64,000 bases of DNA, taken from contig JAFEMX010000005.1 in assembly GCA_016892645.1 (NCBI GenBank), positions 124,001 to 188,000 of the forward strand. Direction: 5' to 3'. The DNA comes from Micrococcaceae bacterium RIT 802 (lineage in GTDB: Bacteria > Actinomycetota > Actinomycetes > Actinomycetales > Micrococcaceae). The notes beneath the pieces are model-generated. The model ran no database searches. It was not told the origin of the DNA and saw only the letters and a list, made by a program, of their open reading frames with translations. Of the stretch, positions 12,139 to 20,052 are shown in pieces (position 1 is the stretch's first letter; each line of letters begins with the position of its first letter). Made by a program: the position numbers and the translations under genes.

Positions 12139-12474
12139 ATGGTTTTGAAGTCATTATCGGAGGAGGACCGCGCCAAGGCGCGGGCCAAGGCCCTGGTCTC
12201 GCGGACCCGCCGGGCCGAAGTGAAGAACGACTTCGGCAGCGGCAAACTCGGGATCGCGGACCTGCTAGAACTGGCCCGGACCGACGAGGCAGTCGGGCGC
12301 TTGCGCGTCGCCGACCTGCTCGAGTCGGTGCCCGGCGTCGGAACGGTCAGGGCCGCGGCACTGATGGAACGCATCGGCATCTCGGCGAACCGCCGGCTGC
12401 GCGGCCTGGGCCGCAAGCAGCAGGCCGCCCTGCTGGCCCACTTCGCCGACACGCCGCCGCACGCAAAAAAGTAA
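12139..12474 (+). CDS. mihF: Integration host factor, actinobacterial type (mIHF)
   Basis: 111 residues, lysine and arginine rich. This is the monomeric nucleoid protein unique to actinobacteria, unrelated to the alpha/beta IHF of proteobacteria. Recognisable blocks are the basic helix [11 protein letters not shown], the linker [10 protein letters not shown], and the helix-two-turn-helix [13 protein letters not shown] followed by [16 protein letters not shown]. The protein binds and bends DNA and is essential in mycobacteria. It sits directly upstream of gmk, its usual place. The ATG has AGGGGA eight bases ahead. Confidence 0.95.
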   Translation: MVLKSLSEEDRAKARAKALVSRTRRAEVKNDFGSGKLGIADLLELARTDEAVGRLRVADLLESVPGVGTVRAAALMERIGISANRRLRGLGRKQQAALLAHFADTPPHAKK

Positions 12475-12485
12475 CAAAGGACACC

Positions 12486-13064
12486 ATGCCGGCTTCCAGC
12501 CACCCGACAGTCACCGTTCTCGCCGGCCCCACCGCCGTGGGAAAGGGCACCATCTCGACCTACATCCGCGACCACTACCCGGAGGTCTGGCTGTCCGTCT
12601 CGGCCACGACCCGCGATCCGCGGCCCGGCGAACAGGACGGCGTGCACTACTTCTTCGTCGGCCCGGAGGCCTTCCAGGAGCTCGTGGCAGCCGGAGACAT
12701 GCTCGAATGGGCGGTCGTCCACGGGCGCAACAGCTACGGCACCATCCGCACCAAGGTCCAGGAGGCCGTCGCGGCCGGGCGCAGCGTGCTGCTGGAGATC
12801 GACCTGCAGGGTGCACGCCAGGTCAAGGAGTCGATGCCGGAGGCGAAATTCGTCTTCCTGGCGCCTCCGAGCTGGGACGAACTGGTCCGGCGCCTCATCG
12901 GGCGCGGCACCGAATCGGCGGAGGAACAGCAAAGACGTCTCGATACCGCTAAACTGGAACTTGCTGCCGAGAAGGAATTCGACGTCACCATCGTGAATGA
13001 CGACATCCAGCGTGCAGCCGACGAGCTGGTTTCCCACATGGGGCTGACACCGCACCAGCGGTAG
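12486..13064 (+). CDS. gmk: Guanylate kinase
   Basis: 192 residues. It phosphorylates GMP to GDP. The P-loop GPTAVGKGT is at residues 14-22; the GMP-binding segment [19 protein letters not shown] and the lid [13 protein letters not shown] follow. The ATG at 12486 is preceded by CAAAGGACACC, giving a usable ribosome-binding site 11 bases after the mihF stop. Reading further upstream in this frame overlaps mihF and was rejected. Confidence 0.97.
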   Translation: MPASSHPTVTVLAGPTAVGKGTISTYIRDHYPEVWLSVSATTRDPRPGEQDGVHYFFVGPEAFQELVAAGDMLEWAVVHGRNSYGTIRTKVQEAVAAGRSVLLEIDLQGARQVKESMPEAKFVFLAPPSWDELVRRLIGRGTESAEEQQRRLDTAKLELAAEKEFDVTIVNDDIQRAADELVSHMGLTPHQR

Positions 13065-13112
13065 GCAGTACCCGCCGGCACCGACGAACACCACACAGAA
13101 TTTGGAGGATTC

Positions 13113-13379
13113 GTGTCCACGAACCTTGAAGGCATCATCAACCCGCCGATCGACGAGCTGCTGACCACCACCGATTCGAAGTACGCCCTGGTCATCAACT
13201 CGGCCAAGCGCGCGCGCCAGATCAACGCCTACTACTCGCAGCTGCACGAGGGCCTGTTCGAGTACGTGGGCCCGCTGGTCGACACCCAGCTGAACGAGAA
13301 GCCGCTCTCCATCGCCCTGCGCGAAATCAACGAGGGGCTACTGCAGGTCAACCCGATCGCCGCCGAGACGGCCGAGTAG
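13113..13379 (+). CDS. rpoZ: RNA polymerase omega subunit
   Basis: 88 residues. Omega helps fold and assemble the beta' subunit. The family core is visible: [30 protein letters not shown] and the C-terminal [16 protein letters not shown]. The GTG start has TTGGAGG six bases upstream, which fixes it. The gene lies between gmk and coaBC, the normal actinobacterial order, 48 bases after gmk and 10 before coaBC. Confidence 0.96.
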   Translation: MSTNLEGIINPPIDELLTTTDSKYALVINSAKRARQINAYYSQLHEGLFEYVGPLVDTQLNEKPLSIALREINEGLLQVNPIAAETAE

Positions 13380-13389
13380 CACCGACGCC

Positions 13390-14640
13390 GTGACGGCCCA
13401 GCAGCGCATCGTCCTTGGAGTAGGCGGCGGCATCGCCGCCTACAAGGTCGCGGCGCTGCTGCGGTTGTTTAAGGAGTCCGGCCGGCACGTCGACGTGGTG
13501 CCCACCGAGGCATCGCTGCAGTTCGTCGGCCGGGCGACCTGGGAGGCCCTCTCGGGCCGACCCGTGCACACCGGAGTCTTCGAGGCCGTCGAGGACGTCA
13601 ACCACGTCCGCCTCGGCCAGGAGGCGGACCTGGTCGTCATCGCCCCGGCCACCGCGGACCTGCTGGCCCGCCTGGCCGCGGGGATGGCCAACGACCTGCT
13701 CACCAACACGGTGCTGGCCAGCCGCGCCCCGGTCATGGTCGCCCCGGCGATGCACACCGAGATGTGGGACAACCCCGCCACCACCGCCAACATCGCCACG
13801 CTGCGCTCGCGCGGCATCACCGTCATCGACCCCGACGTCGGCCGACTGACCGGCAAGGACTCCGGCCCCGGCCGCCTACCGGACCCGCAGGACCTGTTCG
13901 CCGCCGCGCAACGCCTGCTCGACGTCGCCGGCCACGGCACCTCCAGGCGGCCCGGCCTGCCCCTGACGGGGCGCACCGTCGTCGTCTCGGCCGGGGGCAC
14001 CCGCGAACCGCTGGACCCGGTCCGCTTCCTGGGCAACCGCTCCTCCGGCAAGCAGGGCACCGCCATCGCCCGTGCCGCCCTCGCCGCCGGGGCCACCGTG
14101 CGGCTGGTCGCCGCCCACCTGGAGACCGACGTCCCCGCCGGCGTCGAACTGAGCACGGCCTCCACCGCACTGCAGTTGCGCGACGCGGTCACCGCCGCCT
14201 GTGAGGGGGCGGACGCCGTCGTCATGGCGGCCGCCGTCGCGGACTTCCGCCCGGCCAACTATGCCGGCTCCAAGATCAAGAAGAAGGGCGACGACGGCGC
14301 CCCCACGCTGACCCTCGTGCGCAACCCCGACATCCTGGCCGGGCTGGTCGACCGGCGCCGCGGGGATCCCGCCTCCTCCCCGGCGGTGATCGTCGGATTC
14401 GCCGCGGAAACGGGCGACGACGAGGGTTCGGTCATGGACCATGCCCGAGCCAAGCTGGCCCGCAAGGGGTGCGACCTGCTGGTCGTCAACGAGGTCGGGG
14501 CCACGCTGGGCTTCGGCACCGAGGACAACACGGTCACCATCCTCTCCGCTGACGACGCCCCGGAAATCCAGGTCGCCGGCACCAAGGACGAGGTCGCCGA
14601 GGCCGTTGTCACGGCGCTGGCCGACGCCCTGAACCGGTAG
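13390..14640 (+). CDS. coaBC: Bifunctional CoaBC (phosphopantothenoylcysteine synthetase/decarboxylase)
   Basis: 416 residues. The N-terminal CoaC flavoprotein (about 1-185) decarboxylates phosphopantothenoylcysteine, and the C-terminal CoaB (about 190-416) makes it from phosphopantothenate, cysteine and CTP. CoaC motifs are VGGGIAAYK, NHVRLGQEAD, APATADLLARLAAG and APAMHTEMW. CoaB motifs are VVVSAGGTREPLDPVRFLGN, AAAVADFRP with KIKKKGDD, and LARKGCDLLVVNEVG. The PAMH and TGKDSGPGRLP versions differ from the E. coli PAMN and Cys-containing flap but match actinobacterial CoaBC as I know it. The GTG lacks a clear Shine-Dalgarno and lies 10 bases after rpoZ. Confidence 0.95.
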   Translation: MTAQQRIVLGVGGGIAAYKVAALLRLFKESGRHVDVVPTEASLQFVGRATWEALSGRPVHTGVFEAVEDVNHVRLGQEADLVVIAPATADLLARLAAGMANDLLTNTVLASRAPVMVAPAMHTEMWDNPATTANIATLRSRGITVIDPDVGRLTGKDSGPGRLPDPQDLFAAAQRLLDVAGHGTSRRPGLPLTGRTVVVSAGGTREPLDPVRFLGNRSSGKQGTAIARAALAAGATVRLVAAHLETDVPAGVELSTASTALQLRDAVTAACEGADAVVMAAAVADFRPANYAGSKIKKKGDDGAPTLTLVRNPDILAGLVDRRRGDPASSPAVIVGFAAETGDDEGSVMDHARAKLARKGCDLLVVNEVGATLGFGTEDNTVTILSADDAPEIQVAGTKDEVAEAVVTALADALNR

Positions 14641-14649
14641 AGTGGGCGG
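14638..14649 (+). promoter_or_regulatory. Leaderless promoter of metK
   Basis: TAGAGT (14638-14643) overlaps the coaBC stop codon and is followed by 6 bases and the metK GTG. This would let metK be transcribed separately from coaBC. No SAM riboswitch can fit between the two genes. Confidence 0.5.
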
Positions 14650-15855
14650 GTGACTTCCCAGAATCCCGCCCTGCGTCTGTTCAGCTCCGAATCGGTGACG
14701 GAGGGCCATCCCGACAAGATCTGCGACCAGATCAGCGACGCCATCCTCGACGCCATGCTCACCCAGGATCCGAACTCGCGCGTGGCCGTGGAAACGCTGA
14801 CCACCACCGGGCTCGTCCACGTGGCCGGGGAGGTCACCACCGCCGGATACGTCGAGATCCCGCAGCTGGTCCGCCAGACCATCCTGGACATCGGCTACGA
14901 CTCCTCGGCCAACGGCTTCGACGGGGCCCGCTGCGGCGTCTCCGTCTCCATCGGCCAGCAGTCGCAGGAGATCGCCGACGGCGTCTTCAACTCCTGGGAG
15001 ATGCGCGAGGGCACCGGTCTGGACCCGCGCGACGCCCAGGGCGCCGGCGACCAGGGCATCATGTTCGGCTACGCCTCCGACGAGACCCCCGTGCTGATGC
15101 CCACCCCGATCTGGCTGGCCCAGCGTCTGTCCGAGAAGCTCACCCAGGTCCGCAAGGACGGCTCCCAGCCGCTGCTGCGCCCCGACGGCAAGACCCAGGT
15201 CACCATCGGCTACGACGGGAACACGCCGGTGTCCGTGGAGACCATCGTGGTCTCCGCCCAGCACGCCCGCGAGCTGGACCTCGAAGCGCTGCGCGCGGAC
15301 CTGCGGGAACTGGTCGTGGCGCCCGTGCTGGCGGGCACCGAACTGGACGTCTCCAACACCCGCATCATCCTGAACCCCTCGGGCCCGTTCATCATCGGCG
15401 GCCCCGTCGGCGACGCGGGGCTGACCGGACGCAAGATCATCGTCGACACCTACGGCGGCTTCGCCCGCCACGGCGGCGGCGCCTTCTCCGGCAAGGACCC
15501 CTCCAAGGTCGACCGCTCGGCCGCGTACGCCATGCGCTGGATCGCCAAGAACGTCGTCGCCGCAGGCCTGGCCCGCCGGGCGGAGATCCAGGTCGCCTAC
15601 GCGATCGGCGTCGCCCGCCCGGTCGGACTCTACGTCGAGACGTTTGGCACCGAGACCGTGGACCCGGCCCGGATCGCCGACGCCATCCACGAGGTCTTCG
15701 ACCTGCGCCCGCTGGGCATCATAGAGGACCTGGACCTCAAGCGCCCGATCTACCAGCGCACCGCAGCCCACGGCCACTTCGGCCGCGAGGAACCCGGGTT
15801 CACTTGGGAGCAGACCACCCGCGTCGACGCGTTGCGCAGCTACTTCAACCTCTAG
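14650..15855 (+). CDS. metK: S-adenosylmethionine synthetase
   Basis: 401 residues, standard length. It makes SAM from methionine and ATP with hydrolysis of the triphosphate. Motifs in order are [20 protein letters not shown] near the N-terminus, [12 protein letters not shown] for the central loop, and [19 protein letters not shown] for the phosphate-binding loop. The GTG follows the coaBC stop by 9 bases and sits 6 bases from a TAGAGT box, so a leaderless transcript is likely in addition to read-through. priA follows after 9 bases, consistent with the known need for SAM and priA in separate processes but a conserved neighbourhood. Confidence 0.98.
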   Translation: MTSQNPALRLFSSESVTEGHPDKICDQISDAILDAMLTQDPNSRVAVETLTTTGLVHVAGEVTTAGYVEIPQLVRQTILDIGYDSSANGFDGARCGVSVSIGQQSQEIADGVFNSWEMREGTGLDPRDAQGAGDQGIMFGYASDETPVLMPTPIWLAQRLSEKLTQVRKDGSQPLLRPDGKTQVTIGYDGNTPVSVETIVVSAQHARELDLEALRADLRELVVAPVLAGTELDVSNTRIILNPSGPFIIGGPVGDAGLTGRKIIVDTYGGFARHGGGAFSGKDPSKVDRSAAYAMRWIAKNVVAAGLARRAEIQVAYAIGVARPVGLYVETFGTETVDPARIADAIHEVFDLRPLGIIEDLDLKRPIYQRTAAHGHFGREEPGFTWEQTTRVDALRSYFNL

Positions 15856-15864
15856 GGGGCCCCG

Positions 15865-17955
15865 GTGGACCGGTCCGTGGACGAACCCGGGCAGCCCACG
15901 CTGCTGCAGGGCTTCGACCTCCGCGGGCCGCTGCCCGGAGGCATCACCGCCGCCGCGACGCTGCCGGTGGCCCGGGTCCTGCTCGAAACCCAGGTGCCCC
16001 ACCTGGACCGGCTCTACGACTACCTCGTGCCGGCCGAACTCGACGCCGCCGCGGTCCCGGGCGTGCGGATCCGGGCCCGCTTCGGCGGGCAGGAACTGGC
16101 CGGCTACCTCGTCGACCGGCTCGCCGAGACCGAGCCGGGCGTGAAGCTGCAGCCGCTGGGCAAGGTCGTCTCGCCCGAGATCGTGCTGCGCGACGACGTG
16201 CTCACCCTGTGCCAGGCCGTCGCCGCCCGCTACGCCGGCACCGTCGCCGACGTCATCCGCTCGGCCATCCCCCCGCGCATGGCCCGGGTCGAGACCGAAA
16301 CGGTGTCGTCCGCCGTGCCGCCCGCCATGTCCAACGGCCACGTGTCCGACTTTCCGCCGGAAACCGGCTCCCCTGCCGGCCCGAACTCGGACTCCAACAC
16401 GGGGGAACCGTCGCCGTGCCTGTCCCAGTACGACGGCGGCACCTCCTTTCTGCGGAACCTCGCCACCGGCGGGTCCCCCCGGGCGGTGCTCACCGTCATC
16501 CCGAACCAGCCCGGCAGTTGGCCGGCGCTGGTCGCCGAGGCGGTGGCGGCGTGCCTGGAGTCGGGCCGCGGCGCCCTGGTCGTCGTGCCCGACGCCCGCG
16601 ACCTGGATCGGGCAGCCGCAACACTGGTCGCCGCCCTGGGGGAGGCGAACGTGGCCCGGCTCAGCGCCGAGGACGGTGCGACGCCCCGCTACCGGGCCTT
16701 CCTGCGGATCGCCCGCGGGCAGGCCCGGGTGGCCGTCGGCACCCGTTCGGCCGCCTACGCCCCGGTCCACGACCTGGGCCTGGTGGTGCTGTGGGAGGAC
16801 CAGGATTCCAGCCATGCCGAACCGCGGGCGCCGTACCAGCATGCCCGCGAGGTGCTGTTGCTGCGGGCCCAGCACACCGGATGCGCCCTGCTCGTCGCCT
16901 CCAGCTCCCGCAGCGCCGAGGCCCAGCGGCTGGTGCTCACCGGTTGGGCGCCCGAGCTGGCCGCGCCGCGCCCGGTCTTGCGCGCCCAGGCGCCCCGCGT
17001 GACCGCCAGCTCCGACTCCTTCGAGCAGGAGCGTGATCCGGTCCTGCATGCCGCCCGCCTGCCGCGCATCGCCTGGTCCACCGCCTCCCGCGCGCTCGAG
17101 CACGGGCCGGTCCTGGTCCAGGTCGCCCGCACCGGGTTCCTCCCGGCGGTGCGCTGCGAACGCTGTCGCGAACCGGCGCGCTGCACCGAATGCGCCGGCC
17201 CGTTGGCCGTGGAGCAGTCGGGCTCCGTGCCGGGGTGCCGGTGGTGCGGGCGCAAGGCACCGGGCTGGACCTGCCAGACCTGTGGCGGCCACCGGCTGCG
17301 GGCCGCCGCGATCGGGGCCGACCGGACGGCCGAGGAGCTGGGCCGGGCGTTCCCGAAGGTCCCGGTCATCAGCGCCACCGGCGAGCACCCGCGGCGCAAC
17401 GTTCCCTCCTCACCGTCGCTGGTGGTCGCCACCCCGGGCGCCGAACCGGTCGCCGAGGGAGGCTACGCGGCGGTGCTGCTGCTCGACGGGGACCGCATGC
17501 TGGCCCGGGACGAGCTGCGCACCGGGGAGGAGGTGCTCCACCGCTGGCTGGCCGCGGCCTCCCTCGCCAAGCCGTCCCGCGAGGGCGGCATCGTGGTGGT
17601 CGCCGCCGCCGATTCGGACCCGGTCAAGGCCCTGGTCCGCTGGGACGCCGCCGGCTTCGCCGAACGCGAGCTGGGCCTGCGCCGTGATCTCGGGTTGCCG
17701 CCCGCGGTGCGCACCGCCGCCCTGTCCGGGCCGGCGACCGCAGCGGACGCGTTCGCCGGCGCCTTGGAGCTCGATGAGGGGGTCCGGCTGACCGGCCCGG
17801 TGATCGAGGAGGACGGAGTGCACCGGTGGCTGCTGTTCTTCCCTTACGGCCAGGGCGGCGCGGTCACCGCCGAGCTGCGCCGGGTCAAGGCCCGGTCCTC
17901 GGCCAACCGCGATCCGGTCGTCAACGTCCGGGTCGACGCCCAGGGACTTCTCTAG
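15865..17955 (+). CDS. priA: PriA-like primosomal protein N' lacking helicase motifs
   Basis: 696 residues. PriA normally recognises stalled forks and reloads the replicative helicase. The N-terminal 3'-DNA-end-binding region (LPVARVLLETQVPHLDRLYDY) and eight cysteines of the two zinc sites are present, from about residue 431 (CERCREPARCTEC, CRWCGRKAPGWTCQTCGG). The ATPase motifs are not: the Walker A site reads VIPNQPGSWPAL instead of a GxTGSGKT loop, and the DEEH box is WEDQDSSH. This is typical of actinobacterial PriA, usually annotated as a probable replication restart protein without ATPase. The GTG start is 9 bases after metK. Confidence 0.9.
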   Translation: MDRSVDEPGQPTLLQGFDLRGPLPGGITAAATLPVARVLLETQVPHLDRLYDYLVPAELDAAAVPGVRIRARFGGQELAGYLVDRLAETEPGVKLQPLGKVVSPEIVLRDDVLTLCQAVAARYAGTVADVIRSAIPPRMARVETETVSSAVPPAMSNGHVSDFPPETGSPAGPNSDSNTGEPSPCLSQYDGGTSFLRNLATGGSPRAVLTVIPNQPGSWPALVAEAVAACLESGRGALVVVPDARDLDRAAATLVAALGEANVARLSAEDGATPRYRAFLRIARGQARVAVGTRSAAYAPVHDLGLVVLWEDQDSSHAEPRAPYQHAREVLLLRAQHTGCALLVASSSRSAEAQRLVLTGWAPELAAPRPVLRAQAPRVTASSDSFEQERDPVLHAARLPRIAWSTASRALEHGPVLVQVARTGFLPAVRCERCREPARCTECAGPLAVEQSGSVPGCRWCGRKAPGWTCQTCGGHRLRAAAIGADRTAEELGRAFPKVPVISATGEHPRRNVPSSPSLVVATPGAEPVAEGGYAAVLLLDGDRMLARDELRTGEEVLHRWLAAASLAKPSREGGIVVVAAADSDPVKALVRWDAAGFAERELGLRRDLGLPPAVRTAALSGPATAADAFAGALELDEGVRLTGPVIEEDGVHRWLLFFPYGQGGAVTAELRRVKARSSANRDPVVNVRVDAQGLL

Positions 17956-17979
17956 GGGAGTTCTCGCCTAGTTGAGAAG
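17947..17979. terminator. Weak convergent hairpin, priA / hydrolase
   Basis: CTTCTCTAGG pairs with CCTA...GAGAAG past a three-base bulge, enclosing a 10-base loop. It contains the stop codons of both convergent genes, so only 12 bases separate them. Confidence 0.35.
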
Positions 17980-18843
17980 AAACGCCTCGATGAACCGTGC
18001 GGCTTCCGCGGGACGTTCGTAGTGGATGAGGTGGCCGACGCCGGCGATCACCTCGATCCGGGCATCCGGGAACTCTGAGGCCAGCGCATACTGTCCGGGC
18101 ACCGAGCCGAGGTCGTCGAGCTCCCCGACGACCAGCATCGTGGGCATCGCGATCTCCGGCGCGACATCGCGTACCGTGTCGCGGATCGAGGAGGCGAAGG
18201 CCTCCTGCAGGCTGCTCCGGTTGGCGAAGCGGCTGAAGTAGCGCCGGTGCTGGTCCACCACATACGCGCGAGTGGCCGGGTCGCCGGACGTGCCCATCAT
18301 GGCCGACATGACGTCCACGACCAGCCGGCTGCGCAGCACGGCCAACCCCAGCGGTTCGGGGAGCATGCGCCCGGCGGCATAGTAGCCGGCGGCCAGGCGG
18401 GAGAACAGCGCCTGCCTGCCCTCGAGCGCGGGCTCGCAGATCGGGTTGACCAGCACCAGACGGGCAAACGCGCCGGGATGCGCTGCGGCATGCAGGGCCG
18501 CGACGATGGAGCCGAAGGAATGGCCGAGCAGGATCGTGGACGCCGGCAGGTCCAGGTCGGTGCGCAGCACCTCGATGGTGCCGGCGTAGGCCGCGGCGTC
18601 GTGGACGGAACCGGTGAAGGCGGTGGAGTCGCCGAAGCCGGGCAGGTCCGGGACGACGACGGTGTACCCGGGAAGGTGGCGTACCAGCAGGTCGAGTCCG
18701 TGGTGGTCGCCGCGGAAACCGTGGACGGCCAGGATGATCCCGCGCGATGGGCCCGCCGCGGGGTAGGTCCGTACCCGGATCTCGGACCCATGGTGGTGGT
18801 GGCGGGTGGTCCATGGGGTGCGGCGGACGGGGGTATCGCTCAT
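17968..18843 (-). CDS. Alpha/beta-fold hydrolase
   Basis: 291 residues, cytoplasmic. The fold is clear: oxyanion segment AVHGFRGDHHG, nucleophile elbow LLGHSFGSIV, a short cap region, the acid segment VVGELDDLGS and the catalytic histidine in GVGHLIHYERP. The family covers esterases, lipases, haloperoxidase-like enzymes and others, and nothing here selects the substrate. It is a single gene, convergent with priA and divergent from nothing on its other side (the SorC regulator reads the same way upstream of it). The ATG lies 6 bases after a TAGGCT box, so it probably has its own leaderless transcript. Confidence 0.85.
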   Translation of the reverse strand: MSDTPVRRTPWTTRHHHHGSEIRVRTYPAAGPSRGIILAVHGFRGDHHGLDLLVRHLPGYTVVVPDLPGFGDSTAFTGSVHDAAAYAGTIEVLRTDLDLPASTILLGHSFGSIVAALHAAAHPGAFARLVLVNPICEPALEGRQALFSRLAAGYYAAGRMLPEPLGLAVLRSRLVVDVMSAMMGTSGDPATRAYVVDQHRRYFSRFANRSSLQEAFASSIRDTVRDVAPEIAMPTMLVVGELDDLGSVPGQYALASEFPDARIEVIAGVGHLIHYERPAEAARFIEAFLLN

Positions 18844-18855
18844 GTCCCGAGCCTA
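18844..18855 (-). promoter_or_regulatory. Leaderless promoter of the hydrolase gene
   Basis: On the minus strand TAGGCT (18855-18850) is followed by 6 bases (CGGGAC) and ATG at 18843. There is no Shine-Dalgarno sequence. Confidence 0.55.
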
Positions 18856-18904
18856 TCGGTCCGGCGCCCCCAGTGAGGAGCCGGGGCCGCCAGGCCGCAG
18901 GGGT

Positions 18905-19927
18905 TCAGCGCAGCAGCCGCCAGGCGGTGCCCTCGTCGACGACCAGGTCGGTCATCAGCCTCCCCTCCAGGGCGCCACGCAGGGCCGCGAGCTTGCCGCG
19001 CCCGGCGACGACGGCCAGGCGCTGGGGGATCCGGCGCAGCTCGGCGAGCCGGGGCCCGGTGGCCCGGTCGTTCATCGCGATGCCCTCGTCGCTGCCGTCG
19101 CTGCGGTAGAACACGGTCGCCACGTCGCCGACGACGCCCTGTTCGCGCAGGGCACGGGCCTCGGCGGTGCTGACATATCCGCCGCGGTAGATCTGGCTGG
19201 GGACCGCCGAGTCGATGGACCCCAGCCCGAAGACCGCCAGGCGGATGTCGCGATGGGTGTCCAGCACCCGGATCACCGAGCGCTCCTTCCACATCGCCGC
19301 CCGCGTCTCCGCCCGGTCGAAGAACGCCGGCACCGGGAATTGCTCCACCCGGGCCGTGAAGGCGGTGCCGAAGCGGAAGAGGATGTCGCTGGCATAGGAG
19401 ATGCCGGTGGTCTGCGGGTTGGCGGCGCCGTTGAGCTGGACGAAGACGGTGTCGTGGGTGGGCTTGTGCACCAGGTGCTTGCTCAGCGCACTCAACGTCG
19501 ACCCCCAGGCCAGCCCCACGGTCATGCCGGAGGAGATCAGCGGCTGCACCACGTGGGCGGCATGGGCGGCGACCCGCTCGAGCACCTCGGCCTCGCTGAG
19601 CGAACCGTCCGTGGGGACCACCTGGGCCCGCACCCCGAACCGGTCCTCCAGGTCCCGGACCAGGGACGTGGCCCGCCCCCGCGGAGGATTGAGCTCGATC
19701 TTCACCAGTCCGCTGCGCTTGGCCAGCGACAGCAGCCGCGAGACGGTCGACCGGGAGACGCCCAGGTCGCGGGCGATGGCCTCCATGGTGAGGTCCTGGA
19801 CGTAGTACAACTGTGCGGCACGCAGCGCATCGCGCTCGCGGCGGTCGCCATTCGTGTGGCGTGCGCCCTGCACGTTCGGGTCACGGCGCGGACGCGCCGG
19901 TTCGGTGAGATGGCCGTCACGACCCAT
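18905..19927 (-). CDS. SorC/DeoR-type sugar-binding transcriptional regulator, probable glp regulator
   Basis: 340 residues. The N-terminal helix-turn-helix (AAQLYYVQDLTMEAIARDLG then VSRSTVSRLLSLAKRSGLV) and the following long effector domain are those of the SorC family (CggR, DeoR of Bacillus, SorC), which sense phosphorylated sugars. Effector-domain landmarks are GLAWGSTLSALS, VQLNGAAN and IYRGGYVS. It is divergent from glpD with 125 bases between them, where a perfect 14-bp palindrome lies. I infer control of glpDFK, with a phosphorylated C3 compound as a plausible ligand. Other actinobacteria use IclR-type (GylR) or DeoR-type GlpR proteins for this job, so the family is notable. The ATG has GGCAGGGA ahead. 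Confidence 0.82.
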   Translation of the reverse strand: MGRDGHLTEPARPRRDPNVQGARHTNGDRRERDALRAAQLYYVQDLTMEAIARDLGVSRSTVSRLLSLAKRSGLVKIELNPPRGRATSLVRDLEDRFGVRAQVVPTDGSLSEAEVLERVAAHAAHVVQPLISSGMTVGLAWGSTLSALSKHLVHKPTHDTVFVQLNGAANPQTTGISYASDILFRFGTAFTARVEQFPVPAFFDRAETRAAMWKERSVIRVLDTHRDIRLAVFGLGSIDSAVPSQIYRGGYVSTAEARALREQGVVGDVATVFYRSDGSDEGIAMNDRATGPRLAELRRIPQRLAVVAGRGKLAALRGALEGRLMTDLVVDEGTAWRLLR

Positions 19928-19942
19928 GGATTCCCTGCCTTT

Positions 19943-19956
19943 TGCACATATGTGCA
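19943..19956. promoter_or_regulatory. Palindromic operator between the SorC regulator and glpD
   Basis: TGCACATATGTGCA is a perfect 14-base palindrome, 16 bases before the regulator start codon and 7 bases upstream of the glpD -35 box. Its placement suits a binding site for the divergent SorC-type protein that controls both directions. Binding is inferred, not known. Confidence 0.6.
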
Positions 19957-19962
19957 GTGTGA

Positions 19963-19992
19963 TTGACGGTAACGTGCTGTGCTCATCAGACT
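19963..19992 (+). promoter_or_regulatory. Candidate glpD promoter
   Basis: TTGACG (19963-19968), an 18-base spacer and CAGACT (19987-19992) form a reasonable promoter. Transcription would begin near 19999, about 54 bases before the glpD start, where AAAGGA supplies a ribosome-binding site. Confidence 0.45.
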
Positions 19993-20052
19993 ACTTGGCG
20001 GTAGCCCGATTCGGGATGTCCAGCACCACCTCGCAGCAAAGGACCGATCAGA

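Noticed and set aside
13390-14640. Apparent loss of the E. coli CoaC residues (PAMN Asn and flap Cys) in CoaBC
   Set aside because: PAMHTEMW and a Cys-free GRLTG...GAGRLP-type flap are the usual actinobacterial form, so this is lineage-typical and not a defect.
14600-14650. SAM riboswitch before metK
   Set aside because: coaBC ends 9 bases before metK and the preceding DNA is coding, leaving no room for a riboswitch.
13876-17388. A 1170-codon minus-strand open frame across coaBC, metK and priA
   Set aside because: Same reason: antisense shadow of three well-supported genes, with no ribosome-binding site or family motif.
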